Shown here: piece after piece, positions 30,600 through 38,642 of the stretch
How the letters are laid out: the number at the start of each line of letters is the position of its first letter
Position numbering within the stretch: position 1 is the stretch's first letter
From: Pseudomonas nunensis
GTDB lineage: Bacteria; Pseudomonadota; Gammaproteobacteria; Pseudomonadales; Pseudomonadaceae
Reading direction: 5' to 3'
DNA: 64,000 bases
Assembly: GCF_024296925.1 (NCBI RefSeq)
Contig: NZ_CP101125.1
Location: 7,121,001-7,185,000, forward strand
Position numbers and translations under genes: made by a program
The notes under the pieces: model-generated
What the model was told of the DNA's origin: nothing
Database searches by the model: none
What the model saw: the letters and a program-made list of their open reading frames with translations, nothing else

Positions 30600-32063
30600 G
30601 TGACCGAAGCGTTTATTGTTGTTCAAACCGCCGAACAAGCCGTAGACCGGCTCGCCGCCCTGCATGAGCAGGCTACTTCTGCGCTGAATCAGGCGCTCAA
30701 GCGTTACCTCAAGGATCGTATCGAACCGGACGCCGAGCAGCGTGCGATGTTTCGTTATCCCGAATTGCGCCTGACCTACCTCTGCCAAGGCGAAGTCCCA
30801 CAGACCACCCGTGCCTACGCCAAAGTGCAGTTGCCCGGGACCTACAGCGTCACCGTCACCCATCCGGCAGCCTTTCGTAAATACCTGCTGGAACAGTTGG
30901 TGCCATTGATGCACGACTTCACCGTCACGGTGGAAGTCGGCGTGAGCAAGCAGAACATTCCGTATCCGTACGTGGTCGAGCAAGGTGATGAACTGGCCGG
31001 TTCCGGCGTCACCGCCGCCACGCTGGCGCGGGTGTTCCCGAGTACCGACCTGTCCGCCGCCACCGATGGCATTGCCGATGGCTTGTACGACTGGGAAAAC
31101 ACCGATCCGCTGCCCCTTGCCCTGTTCGATGCGGCGCGGGTGGATTTCTCCCTGCGTCGATTGGTGCATTACACCGGCAGCGACTGGCGGCATGTGCAGC
31201 CGTGGATCTTGCTGACCAACTACCACCGTTACGTCGACCAGTTCATCGTGCATGGACTGGAGCAGTTGCGCAGCGATCCGCGTTTTGTGCGCATGGTCTT
31301 GCCGGGCAACGTGATCATCGAAAAGAGCATGGATCACGGCGAAGCCTCGGCGATTGCCGCTGGCGTGGTCTGGCACCGTTACCAGATGCCGGCCTATCAC
31401 CTGATCGCCAGCGATGGCCACGGCGTGACCCTGGTGAACATCGGCGTCGGTCCGTCCAACGCCAAGAACATCACCGATCACTTGGCCGTGCTGCGTCCGC
31501 ATTGCTGGCTGATGATCGGTCACTGCGGCGGCTTGCGTCAGTCCCAGACCATTGGCGACTACGTATTGGCTCACGCTTACATGCGTCGTGACGGGATTCT
31601 CGACCGGGTGGTGCCGCCGAACATTCCGATCCCGGCCCTGGCCGAAGTGCAGATGGCGTTGCAGCAAGCGGCGGCCAACATCACCGGCGAGAAGGGCGAC
31701 GAACTGAAGAAGCGCCTGCGCACCGGCACCGTGCTGACCTACGACGACCGTAACTGGGAATTGCGATGGGCCCAGGAACGACCGTTGATCAACCTGTCCC
31801 GCGCCGTGGCGGTGGACATGGAAAGCGGCACCATTGCTGCCCAGGGTTATCGCTTGCGGGTGCCATACGGCACGTTGCTGTGTGTTTCGGATAAACCGCT
31901 GCACAGCGAAATCAAGCTGCCGGGTTCGGCCAACGCCTTCTATGAGCGTGCGGTCAGCCAGCACTTGAAGATCGGTATCGAGGCGGTGGACCTGTTGCGC
32001 ACCGAACTCAATTCGTTGCACTCGCGCAAACTGCGCAGCTTCGACGAGCCGCCGTTCCGCTAA
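30600..32063 (+). CDS. amn: AMP nucleosidase
   Basis: Cleaves AMP to adenine and ribose-5-phosphate, controlling adenylate pools. Seen: N-terminal Amn domain with VVQTAEQAVDRLAALHEQ, RVDFSLRRLVHYTGSDWRHVQPW, and the C-terminal phosphorylase fold with IGVGPSNAKNITDHLAVLR, LMIGHCGGLR and AVDMESGTIAAQGY. Start: GTG at 30600 with AGGAAG six bases ahead; an in-frame ATG at 30564 lacks a clear site and adds MKVCKSEHRK. 487 residues with GTG, near E. coli Amn. Confidence 0.93.
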   Translation: MTEAFIVVQTAEQAVDRLAALHEQATSALNQALKRYLKDRIEPDAEQRAMFRYPELRLTYLCQGEVPQTTRAYAKVQLPGTYSVTVTHPAAFRKYLLEQLVPLMHDFTVTVEVGVSKQNIPYPYVVEQGDELAGSGVTAATLARVFPSTDLSAATDGIADGLYDWENTDPLPLALFDAARVDFSLRRLVHYTGSDWRHVQPWILLTNYHRYVDQFIVHGLEQLRSDPRFVRMVLPGNVIIEKSMDHGEASAIAAGVVWHRYQMPAYHLIASDGHGVTLVNIGVGPSNAKNITDHLAVLRPHCWLMIGHCGGLRQSQTIGDYVLAHAYMRRDGILDRVVPPNIPIPALAEVQMALQQAAANITGEKGDELKKRLRTGTVLTYDDRNWELRWAQERPLINLSRAVAVDMESGTIAAQGYRLRVPYGTLLCVSDKPLHSEIKLPGSANAFYERAVSQHLKIGIEAVDLLRTELNSLHSRKLRSFDEPPFR

Positions 32064-32117
32064 CAGTCATGGTCATTTAGCGGTCAGGGCACTAGCATTA
32101 GCAGCCCTGACCGTTAG

Positions 32118-32774
32118 ATGTTCTCTTTCCTCATGTCTCGTCCCCAACGTCCCGTTTCCCGCCGCCCTGGCGCGAAACCTGCGCCATCCTCATCAGCCCC
32201 GCGCCGTGTCGCCAAAGCGCCACCGGCCGAGCCGAAACTGATTCTGTTCAACAAACCGTTCGATGTGCTGACGCAATTCAGCGACGGCGAAGGGCGGGCG
32301 ACGCTCAAGGATTACATCGAGATTCCCGGGATCTACCCGGCCGGACGTCTGGACCGCGACAGCGAAGGCTTGCTGCTGCTGACCAACGACGGACAACTGC
32401 AAGCGCGGATCGCCGACCCGAAACACAAACTGGCCAAGACCTATTGGGTGCAAGTGGAAGGCGAGCCGAGCGCCGAGCAGTTGCAGCGCTTGCGCGATGG
32501 CGTCGAGCTGAACGACGGCATGACCTTGCCCGCCGAGGCGCGGCAGCTTGAAGAGCCGGAACTGTGGCCGCGCAACCCGCCGGTGCGCTTTCGTAAAAGT
32601 GTGCCGACTACCTGGCTGGAACTGGTGATTCGCGAAGGTCGTAACCGTCAGGTGCGGCGCATGACGGCGGCAGTCGGCTTGCCGACCTTGCGTCTGGTGC
32701 GGGTGCGGATCGGCGACTGGACGATCGAAGGCCTCGATCAGGGCCAGTGGAAGGAAGTGCCAGCGCGGTTATGA
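32118..32774 (+). CDS. rluE: rRNA large subunit pseudouridine synthase E (RluE-like)
   Basis: RsuA/RluE-family enzyme, expected to make pseudouridine 2457 in 23S rRNA. Seen: basic Ala/Pro-rich N-terminal extension, [16 protein letters not shown], the catalytic motif [17 protein letters not shown] (Asp), KTYWVQVEG and [15 protein letters not shown]. No S4 domain, as for RluE. Start at 32118 or 32133 (MSRPQRP); neither has a strong ribosome binding site. The last six bases overlap the convergent DUF2788 gene. Confidence 0.92.
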   Translation: MFSFLMSRPQRPVSRRPGAKPAPSSSAPRRVAKAPPAEPKLILFNKPFDVLTQFSDGEGRATLKDYIEIPGIYPAGRLDRDSEGLLLLTNDGQLQARIADPKHKLAKTYWVQVEGEPSAEQLQRLRDGVELNDGMTLPAEARQLEEPELWPRNPPVRFRKSVPTTWLELVIREGRNRQVRRMTAAVGLPTLRLVRVRIGDWTIEGLDQGQWKEVPARL

Positions 32775-32975
32775 ATGGTTTTCGATGTACGCGATGACCA
32801 CGCTTTTGATGATGAACGCGAAGATCCCCAGGCCCAGCACGAAGAACAGAATCATGGTGCCGAACTTGCCAGCCTTGGATTTCTTCGCCAGATCCCAGAC
32901 GATGAAACCCATGAAAATGATCAGGATGCTGACCAGGCCAGTCATCATCCACTCTTCAAAAACTGCAGGATCCAT
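32769..32975 (-). CDS. DUF2788 family small membrane protein
   Basis: 68-residue protein with two membrane helices ([19 protein letters not shown] and [20 protein letters not shown]) joined by a basic loop KKSKAGKFG, the DUF2788 pattern found in many gammaproteobacteria; function unknown. GGAG lies seven bases before the ATG. Its stop overlaps the 3' end of rluE by six bases. Confidence 0.9.
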   Translation of the reverse strand: MDPAVFEEWMMTGLVSILIIFMGFIVWDLAKKSKAGKFGTMILFFVLGLGIFAFIIKSVVIAYIENHS

Positions 32976-33091
32976 CGAATATCTCCAGCGCGGGTGGGGC
33001 TAAAAGGGCGGGGCGAGTATACGCCTATGGGAAATGACCGGGCATTGACCTGCGGCAGTGTGTCGCGGTCATTCGTCGCCTGTGCCGGCCT

Positions 33092-33183
33092 CTTCGCGGG
33101 CAAGCCTCGCTCCTACGGGTTGTCGTCGAGCCACGATTTCATGAACGACATCAAACCCGTAGGAGCGAGGCTTGCCCGCGAAG
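33092..33183. repeat. REPIN, family 1 variant (AAGCCTCGC type)
   Basis: Inverted pair with core GTAGGAGCGAGGCTTGCCCG, related to family 1 but with altered stem sequence in both arms. Lies 3' of the Lrp-type regulator gene. Confidence 0.9.
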
Positions 33184-33189
33184 GCGTCC

Positions 33190-33669
33190 TCAGCCACGCA
33201 GATGCGTCAACGGCAACTCAGTGCTGTTCAACACCTGATTCAACACAAAACTCGACCGCACACTGGTAACGCCCTCAATCCGGGTCAAATGCCCCAGCAG
33301 AAGTTTCTGGTAGTGATCCATGTCCGGCACCACCACCTTGAGCTGATAATCCGCATCCATCCCCGTCACCAGGCTGCATTCCAGCACTTGCGGCAAGGTT
33401 CGGATCGCCGCTTCGAAGTTTTCGAAACGCTCGGGTGTGTGGCGGTCCATGCCGATCAATACATAGGCCGTGAGGCTCAGGCCGAGCATTTTGCGGTCGA
33501 GCAGGGCCACCTGACGCGAGATGTAGCCGTCGTCTTCCAGCTGTTTGACGCGGCGCGAGCAGGGTGAAGGTGACAGGCCGATGCGTTCGGCCAGCTCCTG
33601 ATTGGAGATGCGCGCGTCACGCTGCAATTCCGCCAAAATGCTCAGGTCGTAACGGTCGAGTTTGCTCAT
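33190..33669 (-). CDS. Lrp/AsnC family transcriptional regulator
   Basis: Feast/famine regulator of 159 residues: N-terminal HTH (LDRYDLSILAELQRDARISN, then ELAERIGLSPSPCSRRVKQL), then a RAM/ACT effector domain with GMDADYQLKVVVPD. Start at 33669 (MSKLDRYD); another Met precedes it by one codon. Its effector, likely an amino acid, cannot be told. It faces a 411-bp noncoding gap with a terminator, and so may regulate a divergent transcript there. Confidence 0.9.
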   Translation of the reverse strand: MSKLDRYDLSILAELQRDARISNQELAERIGLSPSPCSRRVKQLEDDGYISRQVALLDRKMLGLSLTAYVLIGMDRHTPERFENFEAAIRTLPQVLECSLVTGMDADYQLKVVVPDMDHYQKLLLGHLTRIEGVTSVRSSFVLNQVLNSTELPLTHLRG

Positions 33670-33672
33670 CAA

Positions 33673-34084
33673 TCAGTCCTTTGTCGTAACTATTGCGGCG
33701 GATTATCTATCCAGGGTTAAAAATTGCGCAAGTGATGTTTATTTCAGCAATCTTCGCAATCCTCTGCCAGCGCCCCAGGCCTATTCTTATTACCAGAATC
33801 ACTGCTCGGACACACAGTCCAAAGCGACTCGCCCAATCAGGCCTGTCGCGGCCGCCACCCCCATCGGGGATGTGCCGGCCCCCGAGCTACACACTGTCCA
33901 GAAGACGGCGTGAGGTGAGCCGACGTCATAAGCGTCGAGCACGGACGAAGTTCTCAAAGGGAGGCCGACGGGTCTCCCTTTTTTATTGCCTGCGAAATAA
34001 GTTGCGTGACTGATAACCTGTTGCAGAACCGGCCTGTGCTTTTCCAGTCTTACGTACAGGCCCTAACCCGCAGTGAGGAAAAGC
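33673..34084. other. 411-bp region with possible small RNA or leader
   Basis: No convincing protein gene. Seen: possible promoter TTGTCG-17-TATCTA (about 33681-33709), a stable nested hairpin about 33849-33880 (GGCC arms around CCCC ATC GGGG), and a strong intrinsic terminator at 33957-33984. The three together outline a possible ~260-nt plus-strand RNA. The short open frames here have no ribosome binding sites and look fortuitous. Confidence 0.4.
33957..33984 (+). terminator. Rho-independent terminator
   Basis: Stem AAGGGAG / CTCCCTT around a GCCGACGGGT loop, followed by a run of six T. No annotated plus-strand gene precedes it for more than 1 kb, so it probably ends a noncoding or leader RNA; the DUF6515-like gene starts 101 bp further on. 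Confidence 0.85.
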
Positions 34085-35173
34085 ATGAAGTCGCGCATCT
34101 GGCGTTTGGCCGGTGTTGGTTTGCTGTGTGTAAGTGTCACTGCGCAATCGCTGGCCGATGAGCCGCAGAACCGGGGACCCGAAGGTGTACCGCACGGGCG
34201 CGATCATGAACGCAATGATCAGGGCCATGGCGGCAACAACCAGCCACGCCCGCAGAATAACCCTCAACAGAATAATCAGCCGCGGCCGCAGAACAATCCG
34301 CAGCAGAATCAGCCGCGCCAGCAGAACAACGAAATCATTCGTGGCGACAACAGTCGCCAGTTCGAGCACAACGGCCAGAATCAGAATGGCCAGTGGCAGA
34401 ACCGTCAGCCTCACGATGCCAACACTCAGGTTCGACCTGCGCCGCCACCGCCGCAACTACCTGCCAACAGTCTGCCGATCCAGGGCCGGCCCGACACCGT
34501 GCGCCAGACCCAGCAACCTCGGTACGGTAACTATCAGGACATCCCGCGACGCAACGATAACAACCAGCACTGGCAGGGCAACAACCAGGGCCCGCGTCCC
34601 GATGACCATCGCTGGGAAGGTCGCCCGAACGGGCATGGCAACGGCTGGGGTCCCGGTCCGCAGTACCGTCCCGGGCAAATGGTCGATCGCTTCCCGGACC
34701 GTAACTTCCGCGTGCCGTATCGCGGCCAGGACTACTTCTACTCCGGCGGCTACTGGTATCGCCCGCAAGGTCCGCGCTACGTAGTGGTGCAGCCACCGCG
34801 TGGGATTCGCGTGCACTACATGCCCGATTACGCGCGTGAAGTGTGGATCGGCGGGGCGCTGCTGTTCCTCGCGGCCGGTTCTTACTACGCCTACGAAGAA
34901 AGCACCCAGGATTATGTGGTGGTCGAGCCGCCAGTCGGCGCTCCGCAACCGCAACCGACCAGCAATGGCATTGACGTGACGGCGTATCCGGCCAACGGCC
35001 AGTCGCCGCAGCAAGTTGCCCAGGACGGTTACGAGTGCTCGCAATACGCGGTGCAGCAGAGTGGCTTCAATCCGCAAACCGCGACCTACCAGCCAGATCC
35101 GTCAGTCGTGCAAGCCTACCGTCAGGCCCAGGGCAACTGCTTGAGCAGTCGCGGTTATCAAGTGACTTTCTGA
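34085..35173 (+). CDS. Secreted Q/N/P-rich protein (DUF6515-like)
   Basis: 362-residue exported protein: signal peptide ending in AQSLADE, then a long low-complexity region (about 30-215) rich in Gln, Asn, Pro and Arg with repeats of QNNPQQNQPRP type, then a compact domain from about 215 with DYFYSGGYWYRP, a hydrophobic segment WIGGALLFLAAGSYYAYEE and a C-terminal Cys-containing part (YECSQYAVQQSGF, GNCLSSRGYQ). GAGGAAAAGC precedes the ATG at 34085. It resembles DUF6515 envelope proteins; role unknown. Its 3' end overlaps the convergent cation exporter by 16 bp. Confidence 0.8.
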   Translation: MKSRIWRLAGVGLLCVSVTAQSLADEPQNRGPEGVPHGRDHERNDQGHGGNNQPRPQNNPQQNNQPRPQNNPQQNQPRQQNNEIIRGDNSRQFEHNGQNQNGQWQNRQPHDANTQVRPAPPPPQLPANSLPIQGRPDTVRQTQQPRYGNYQDIPRRNDNNQHWQGNNQGPRPDDHRWEGRPNGHGNGWGPGPQYRPGQMVDRFPDRNFRVPYRGQDYFYSGGYWYRPQGPRYVVVQPPRGIRVHYMPDYAREVWIGGALLFLAAGSYYAYEESTQDYVVVEPPVGAPQPQPTSNGIDVTAYPANGQSPQQVAQDGYECSQYAVQQSGFNPQTATYQPDPSVVQAYRQAQGNCLSSRGYQVTF

Positions 35174-36063
35174 GCCTTGGCCGCTAACACCACTTCCTGC
35201 GGGTCGGCGTGCACCAGCACTTCGGCTCGCGGGTAAGCGGCGTGAATCGCATCGGCGGCCTGATCGCTGATGCCATGGGCGACTGACAGGGTCAGCTCCC
35301 CCGGCAATTCCAGGTGCAACTGCACAAACCAATGGTTGCCGGAAATCCGCGTGCGCAAATCATGCGCGCCCAATACTCCCGGCACACCGCACGCCAGTTC
35401 CAGCATGTGCTGGCTCACGTCCGGCGGCAGCTCTTCATCCATCAGCACCGCAAAACTTTCCCGGGCGATCTGCACCGCGCTCCAGAGGATGTAAGCCGCA
35501 ATCCCCAGACCGAACCAGGCATCCAGTGAGTGCCAGCCGAACCCGGCCAGTATCAGCGCCACCAGAATGCTGCCGTTGAGCATCATGTCGGAGCGGTAAT
35601 GCAGGGAGTCGGCGCGCACCGCATTGGAGCCGGTTTCCTTGATCACCCGATGTTGCAGCATCAGCAGCGCCAAGGTCAGCGCGAGGGAGAAAATGATCAC
35701 CCCGATGCTGATCCACGGCGCCCCCACCGGTTCCGGATGCTTCAACCGATCAAACGCCTGTAAGGCAATCAGCACCGCACTGCCACCGATGAACAACGCC
35801 TGAGCCATGCCCGACAGCGACTCAGCCTTGCCGTGGCCGTAACGATGATCGTCATCTGCCGGACGCAAGGCGTAATGCACCGCCAGCAAGTTGAGCAATG
35901 AAGTGATGCCGTCGAGGGCCGAGTCGGTCAACCCGGCGAGCATGCTCACCGAACCGCTCAGCCACCAGGCGATGGCTTTGGCGACGATCAACGTGCAGGC
36001 CACCGCCACGGAGGCGCGGGTCGCCAGCTTCAGCAGGCGAGCGTGTTCGAGGCTGGTGGTCAT
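35158..36063 (-). CDS. Cation diffusion facilitator family transporter (FieF-like)
   Basis: Inner-membrane divalent cation/proton antiporter (Fe2+/Zn2+ type). Seen: about six membrane helices, the metal-site motifs LTDSALDGITSLLN and SLHYRSDMMLN (HxxxD), the HRYGHGKAE loop, and a C-terminal cytoplasmic domain with HDLRTRISGNHWFVQLHLELPG. 301 residues, normal. Metal specificity not determinable from sequence alone. Confidence 0.92.
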   Translation of the reverse strand: MTTSLEHARLLKLATRASVAVACTLIVAKAIAWWLSGSVSMLAGLTDSALDGITSLLNLLAVHYALRPADDDHRYGHGKAESLSGMAQALFIGGSAVLIALQAFDRLKHPEPVGAPWISIGVIIFSLALTLALLMLQHRVIKETGSNAVRADSLHYRSDMMLNGSILVALILAGFGWHSLDAWFGLGIAAYILWSAVQIARESFAVLMDEELPPDVSQHMLELACGVPGVLGAHDLRTRISGNHWFVQLHLELPGELTLSVAHGISDQAADAIHAAYPRAEVLVHADPQEVVLAAKAQKVT

Positions 36064-36093
36064 AGGTGCGGCAGTTCCTTTGAGTGCACGGAG

Positions 36094-36513
36094 TTACGCG
36101 GCAGGTTGCAGGCCGAACATGGCCAGTTGCTGGCTGCTGCCCTTGTGCTGGATCAGGCGTGGGTCATCCAGCGGGAAGCTGCGGCCCAGCTCGGTTTCCA
36201 GAATAGTCTGCAACTTGCGGTTATCGACCTGGCCGTCCGGGCCGATCGCTTCCTTGAGTTTTTCCGGCGCGACCTGGGCAGTCTTGCCCGGCTCGAAATA
36301 AATCGCGCCGGTGGCGAAGTCGACGGCAAACGCGATCAGGCCAGGGACGATGTAGAACAGCAGGCCCACGGCATCGAGCACCGCAATGGCCGGATCAACC
36401 TTGCCGTCGATCTGGCCGCGACGGTCCGGGTAGAAAATCGAACCGCAGGCGGTCACCTGGGTCAGCAGGGTGGCGACCAGAACACCGCCAATCAGGCGAA
36501 AGGGAACACGCAT
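36094..36513 (-). CDS. Small lipoprotein (YceK/YidQ-like)
   Basis: 139 residues with signal and lipobox LTQVTAC, followed by GSIFYPDRRGQIDG and a hydrophobic stretch VLDAVGLLFYIVPGLIAFAVDFATGAIYF, then a Pro/Lys-rich tail. CAGGAGA is well placed before the ATG at 36513. The CGS-start and FAVDFATGAIYF resemble the YceK/YidQ lipoproteins; I hold this only loosely. It lies 30 bp from the cation exporter on the same strand. Confidence 0.75.
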   Translation of the reverse strand: MRVPFRLIGGVLVATLLTQVTACGSIFYPDRRGQIDGKVDPAIAVLDAVGLLFYIVPGLIAFAVDFATGAIYFEPGKTAQVAPEKLKEAIGPDGQVDNRKLQTILETELGRSFPLDDPRLIQHKGSSQQLAMFGLQPAA

Positions 36514-36611
36514 AGGAAATCTCCTGGGTCATTTGAAAACGAATGGGCGTCTATATGAATTAGGACTGTGATTAACGCCAGACAGTTCGCCGTTATACCC
36601 GGCCCTCTGTT

Positions 36612-36682
36612 TGGGAGCCAGCATGATTTCTTTGCCGATTGATGAAGTTGTATCCGCCCTGCGTGAAGCCTTGGCGACACGC
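36612..36682 (+). repeat. Left direct repeat flanking the AbiE-like island
   Basis: 71 bp (from TGGGAGCCAGCATGATTT) matching 38572-38642 with three mismatches. It covers the ribosome binding site and first ~20 codons of hrpB. Weaker similarity extends upstream into the promoter region (GTTATAC versus GCTATAC). Confidence 0.95.
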
Positions 36683-36721
36683 ATTGATTCCTTTTCGGGT
36701 AACGCGAAAATTGCACGGTAA
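36623..36721 (+). pseudogene. Truncated hrpB 5' fragment (32 codons)
   Basis: Begins MISLPIDEVVSALREALATR, which matches the start of HrpB (MIFLPIDEVLPALREALATR) at 38583, then diverges into unrelated residues and a stop. This is the stub left by, or brought with, the inserted two-gene module. Confidence 0.92.
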
Positions 36722-36756
36722 CATCTGCACTGTTACTGTGCGGAAAACATGTTACC
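36698..36756 (+). promoter_or_regulatory. Probable promoter-operator of the AbiE-like module
   Basis: Four copies of GGTAAC or its complement GTTAC(C) lie at 36698, 36717, 36732 and 36751, two direct and two inverted, spaced about two helical turns. They overlap a possible promoter TTGCAC-17-TACTGT (36711-36739). The layout fits autorepression by the first gene product, as described for AbiEi-type antitoxins; this is inferred. Confidence 0.6.
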
Positions 36757-36766
36757 GGGCGCCGAA

Positions 36767-37768
36767 ATGAAAACCAGCCGACAAGAGATTCAAAATTACT
36801 TCGAGTCAATTTTCGGGGCCCGGCCCGAGATCAAACATTGGGCGAAGTCCAAGGGATTACCTTTCTATCTGCTGGATGAATACGCCTTCCATACCGTGAC
36901 GCTTTTTGGTCGTGAGATCCTTGTCCTGCTTGCTCACGAGCCTTTTGAAAATGCGGCGAAGATTCGCAAGCACATCGATATTCTGAAAAAAACCGTAGAT
37001 CACCCGATTCTCTATGCGACCGGCGCCCTTAAATCATTTGAGCGTAAGCGTCTTATCGAGTCCGGCGTTGAGTTCGTTGTGCCCGGCAATCAGCTCTTTG
37101 CTCCACAGCTTGGACTGGATCTACGTGAGTTCTATCGCAGCAGGCCGCCCGAAAAAAGCGTCATGAGCCCTGCGAGCCAGGCGTTGCTGATCGCTGCCAT
37201 CATCCGTGGCTGGGATGAGAGATATGTGTTTCGAGGTGTAGACCTGGCGGGTCTGGACCAGTACTCCAAAATGACCACGTCGAGGGCGATGAAAGAATTT
37301 CAATCGTTCGGATTGATCGAGCCCGCCGTCAATGAAAAGTCACCACGCTGGCGATTTGTCGCGTCTGCGAAAACCATCTGGGACAAAGCCCTGCCCGCGT
37401 TGCAGAGCCCGGTAAAACGTGCGGTTTTTTCTGACTGGCCTCCCTTGATACAGCGAGCGGCCGGGCTGTCGGCGCTCAGCAAATCGTCCTTGCTGGAGGA
37501 GCCGCCGATACCCGTTATCGCGTTCACCAAAGAAGAGTGGGACCTGGAACTTCGGCGCTCGGGTCGCATAGAAGTCGGTCAGTTCGATCACGCACTTTTT
37601 GAGGTTGAAATCTGGAGTTACTCACCTGATCACATTCGCGGCGAAACCTGTGTTTCAGTGTCGAGCGAGAGCGTTGATCCCCTCTCTCTCTTTCTCAGCC
37701 TGAGGGATAGCGCTGATGACAGAGTCCAGATCAGCCTTGATGAAATGATGGAGAAGATCGAATGGTAA
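36767..37768 (+). CDS. Winged-helix regulator, AbiEi-like putative antitoxin
   Basis: 333 residues. The N-terminal half resembles a nuclease-like or restriction-type fold of unknown role (HTVTLFGREILVLLAHEPF); residues about 125-200 form a MarR-like winged helix (SPASQALLIAAIIRG, TTSRAMKEFQSFGLIEP, RWRFVASAK); the rest is helical. No signal or membrane segment. ATG at 36767 is used; one at 36749 falls within the operator repeats. The stop overlaps the next gene's start by seven bases, so the two are translationally coupled, as in AbiE toxin-antitoxin operons. Visibly lower GC than its neighbours. Assignment by architecture, not by strong sequence match. Confidence 0.65.
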   Translation: MKTSRQEIQNYFESIFGARPEIKHWAKSKGLPFYLLDEYAFHTVTLFGREILVLLAHEPFENAAKIRKHIDILKKTVDHPILYATGALKSFERKRLIESGVEFVVPGNQLFAPQLGLDLREFYRSRPPEKSVMSPASQALLIAAIIRGWDERYVFRGVDLAGLDQYSKMTTSRAMKEFQSFGLIEPAVNEKSPRWRFVASAKTIWDKALPALQSPVKRAVFSDWPPLIQRAAGLSALSKSSLLEEPPIPVIAFTKEEWDLELRRSGRIEVGQFDHALFEVEIWSYSPDHIRGETCVSVSSESVDPLSLFLSLRDSADDRVQISLDEMMEKIEW

Positions 37769-38514
37769 AAGGGTTGGATACCTTTCGCGCAGCCTTCGCC
37801 GGCTACGTCGATCGATATGTACTCATTGGCGGGGTTGCGGCCAGCCTGACACTTGAAGAAGCCGGTATCACGTTCCGGGCGACACGGGATCTGGACATCG
37901 TCCTTATCATTGAGGCTTTGGATGATGTGTTCGGGTCTGAATTCTGGGAGTTCGTAAGGCGTGGAGGTTATGCGGAGCGTCAGGCACTTGATGGGCCGAC
38001 AAGGCGCTACAGATTCGGTAACCCCACCAATGACAGCTACCCCGTACTTCTGGAATTGTTCTCTCGGGCTCCTGAAGGGTTACAACTGCCAGAAGGCGCT
38101 CATCTGACGCCACTACCTGTAGACGGGGATATTTCCGACCTGTCTGCAATTTTGCTCGACGACGCCTATTACGCATTCATCGTGGCGGGTCGCAATAACA
38201 CGGAGGATCTTTCCTATATCGGTGTCGATCGACTGATCCCGCTTAAAGCACAGGCGTGGATTAACCTCAGTCGCCCGGAGTGCGAAGAGCCGAATGCTGT
38301 CCGCAAGAGCAGTAAACATTTAAAGGACATCATTATTCTGTCTGGCCTTCTTACAGCTGATACCCGATTCAATCTTCCTGAAAGCATCGCGCAAGACTTG
38401 CGGCAGTTTCTGAATGTCATGCCTTCGCTAGACGTCGATATGAAAGCCATCGGGCTACGTGGAATAACGATGGTTGAAGTTGCGGGGCGTATAGGAGCCG
38501 CATTCAATATTTAG
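37762..38514 (+). CDS. Nucleotidyltransferase, AbiEii/MenT-like putative toxin
   Basis: 250-residue protein with the nucleotidyltransferase-fold signature: YVLIGGVAASLTLEE (GG helix motif) followed by FRATRDLDIVL, whose DxD pair would bind catalytic metal. A helical C-terminal region follows (DRLIPLKAQAWINLSR, KHLKDIIILSGLL). AbiEii-family toxins use this fold to modify tRNA or protein targets with NTPs; the substrate here is unknown. Overlaps the preceding gene by seven bases. Lower GC content than surroundings suggests transfer. It could instead be a non-toxic accessory transferase. Confidence 0.7.
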   Translation: MVKGLDTFRAAFAGYVDRYVLIGGVAASLTLEEAGITFRATRDLDIVLIIEALDDVFGSEFWEFVRRGGYAERQALDGPTRRYRFGNPTNDSYPVLLELFSRAPEGLQLPEGAHLTPLPVDGDISDLSAILLDDAYYAFIVAGRNNTEDLSYIGVDRLIPLKAQAWINLSRPECEEPNAVRKSSKHLKDIIILSGLLTADTRFNLPESIAQDLRQFLNVMPSLDVDMKAIGLRGITMVEVAGRIGAAFNI

Positions 38515-38571
38515 TTTCTCGGCTCCGGGCTGCGTGGGCCGGGGCTTCGTCGCTATACTGCCCGGCTTGCC

Positions 38572-38642
38572 TGGGAGCCAGCATGATTTTTTTGCCGATT
38601 GATGAAGTTTTACCCGCCCTGCGTGAAGCCTTGGCGACACGC
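38572..38642 (+). repeat. Right direct repeat (5' end of intact hrpB)
   Basis: Second copy of the 71-bp repeat. Here it is the functional ribosome binding site and first codons of hrpB, preceded by a possible -10 (TATACT at 38554-38559) 29 bp before the start codon. Confidence 0.95.

Noticed and set aside
33662..33913. 83-codon open frame next to the Lrp-type gene
   Set aside because: No ribosome binding site, overlaps the regulator's start region, and no family resemblance.
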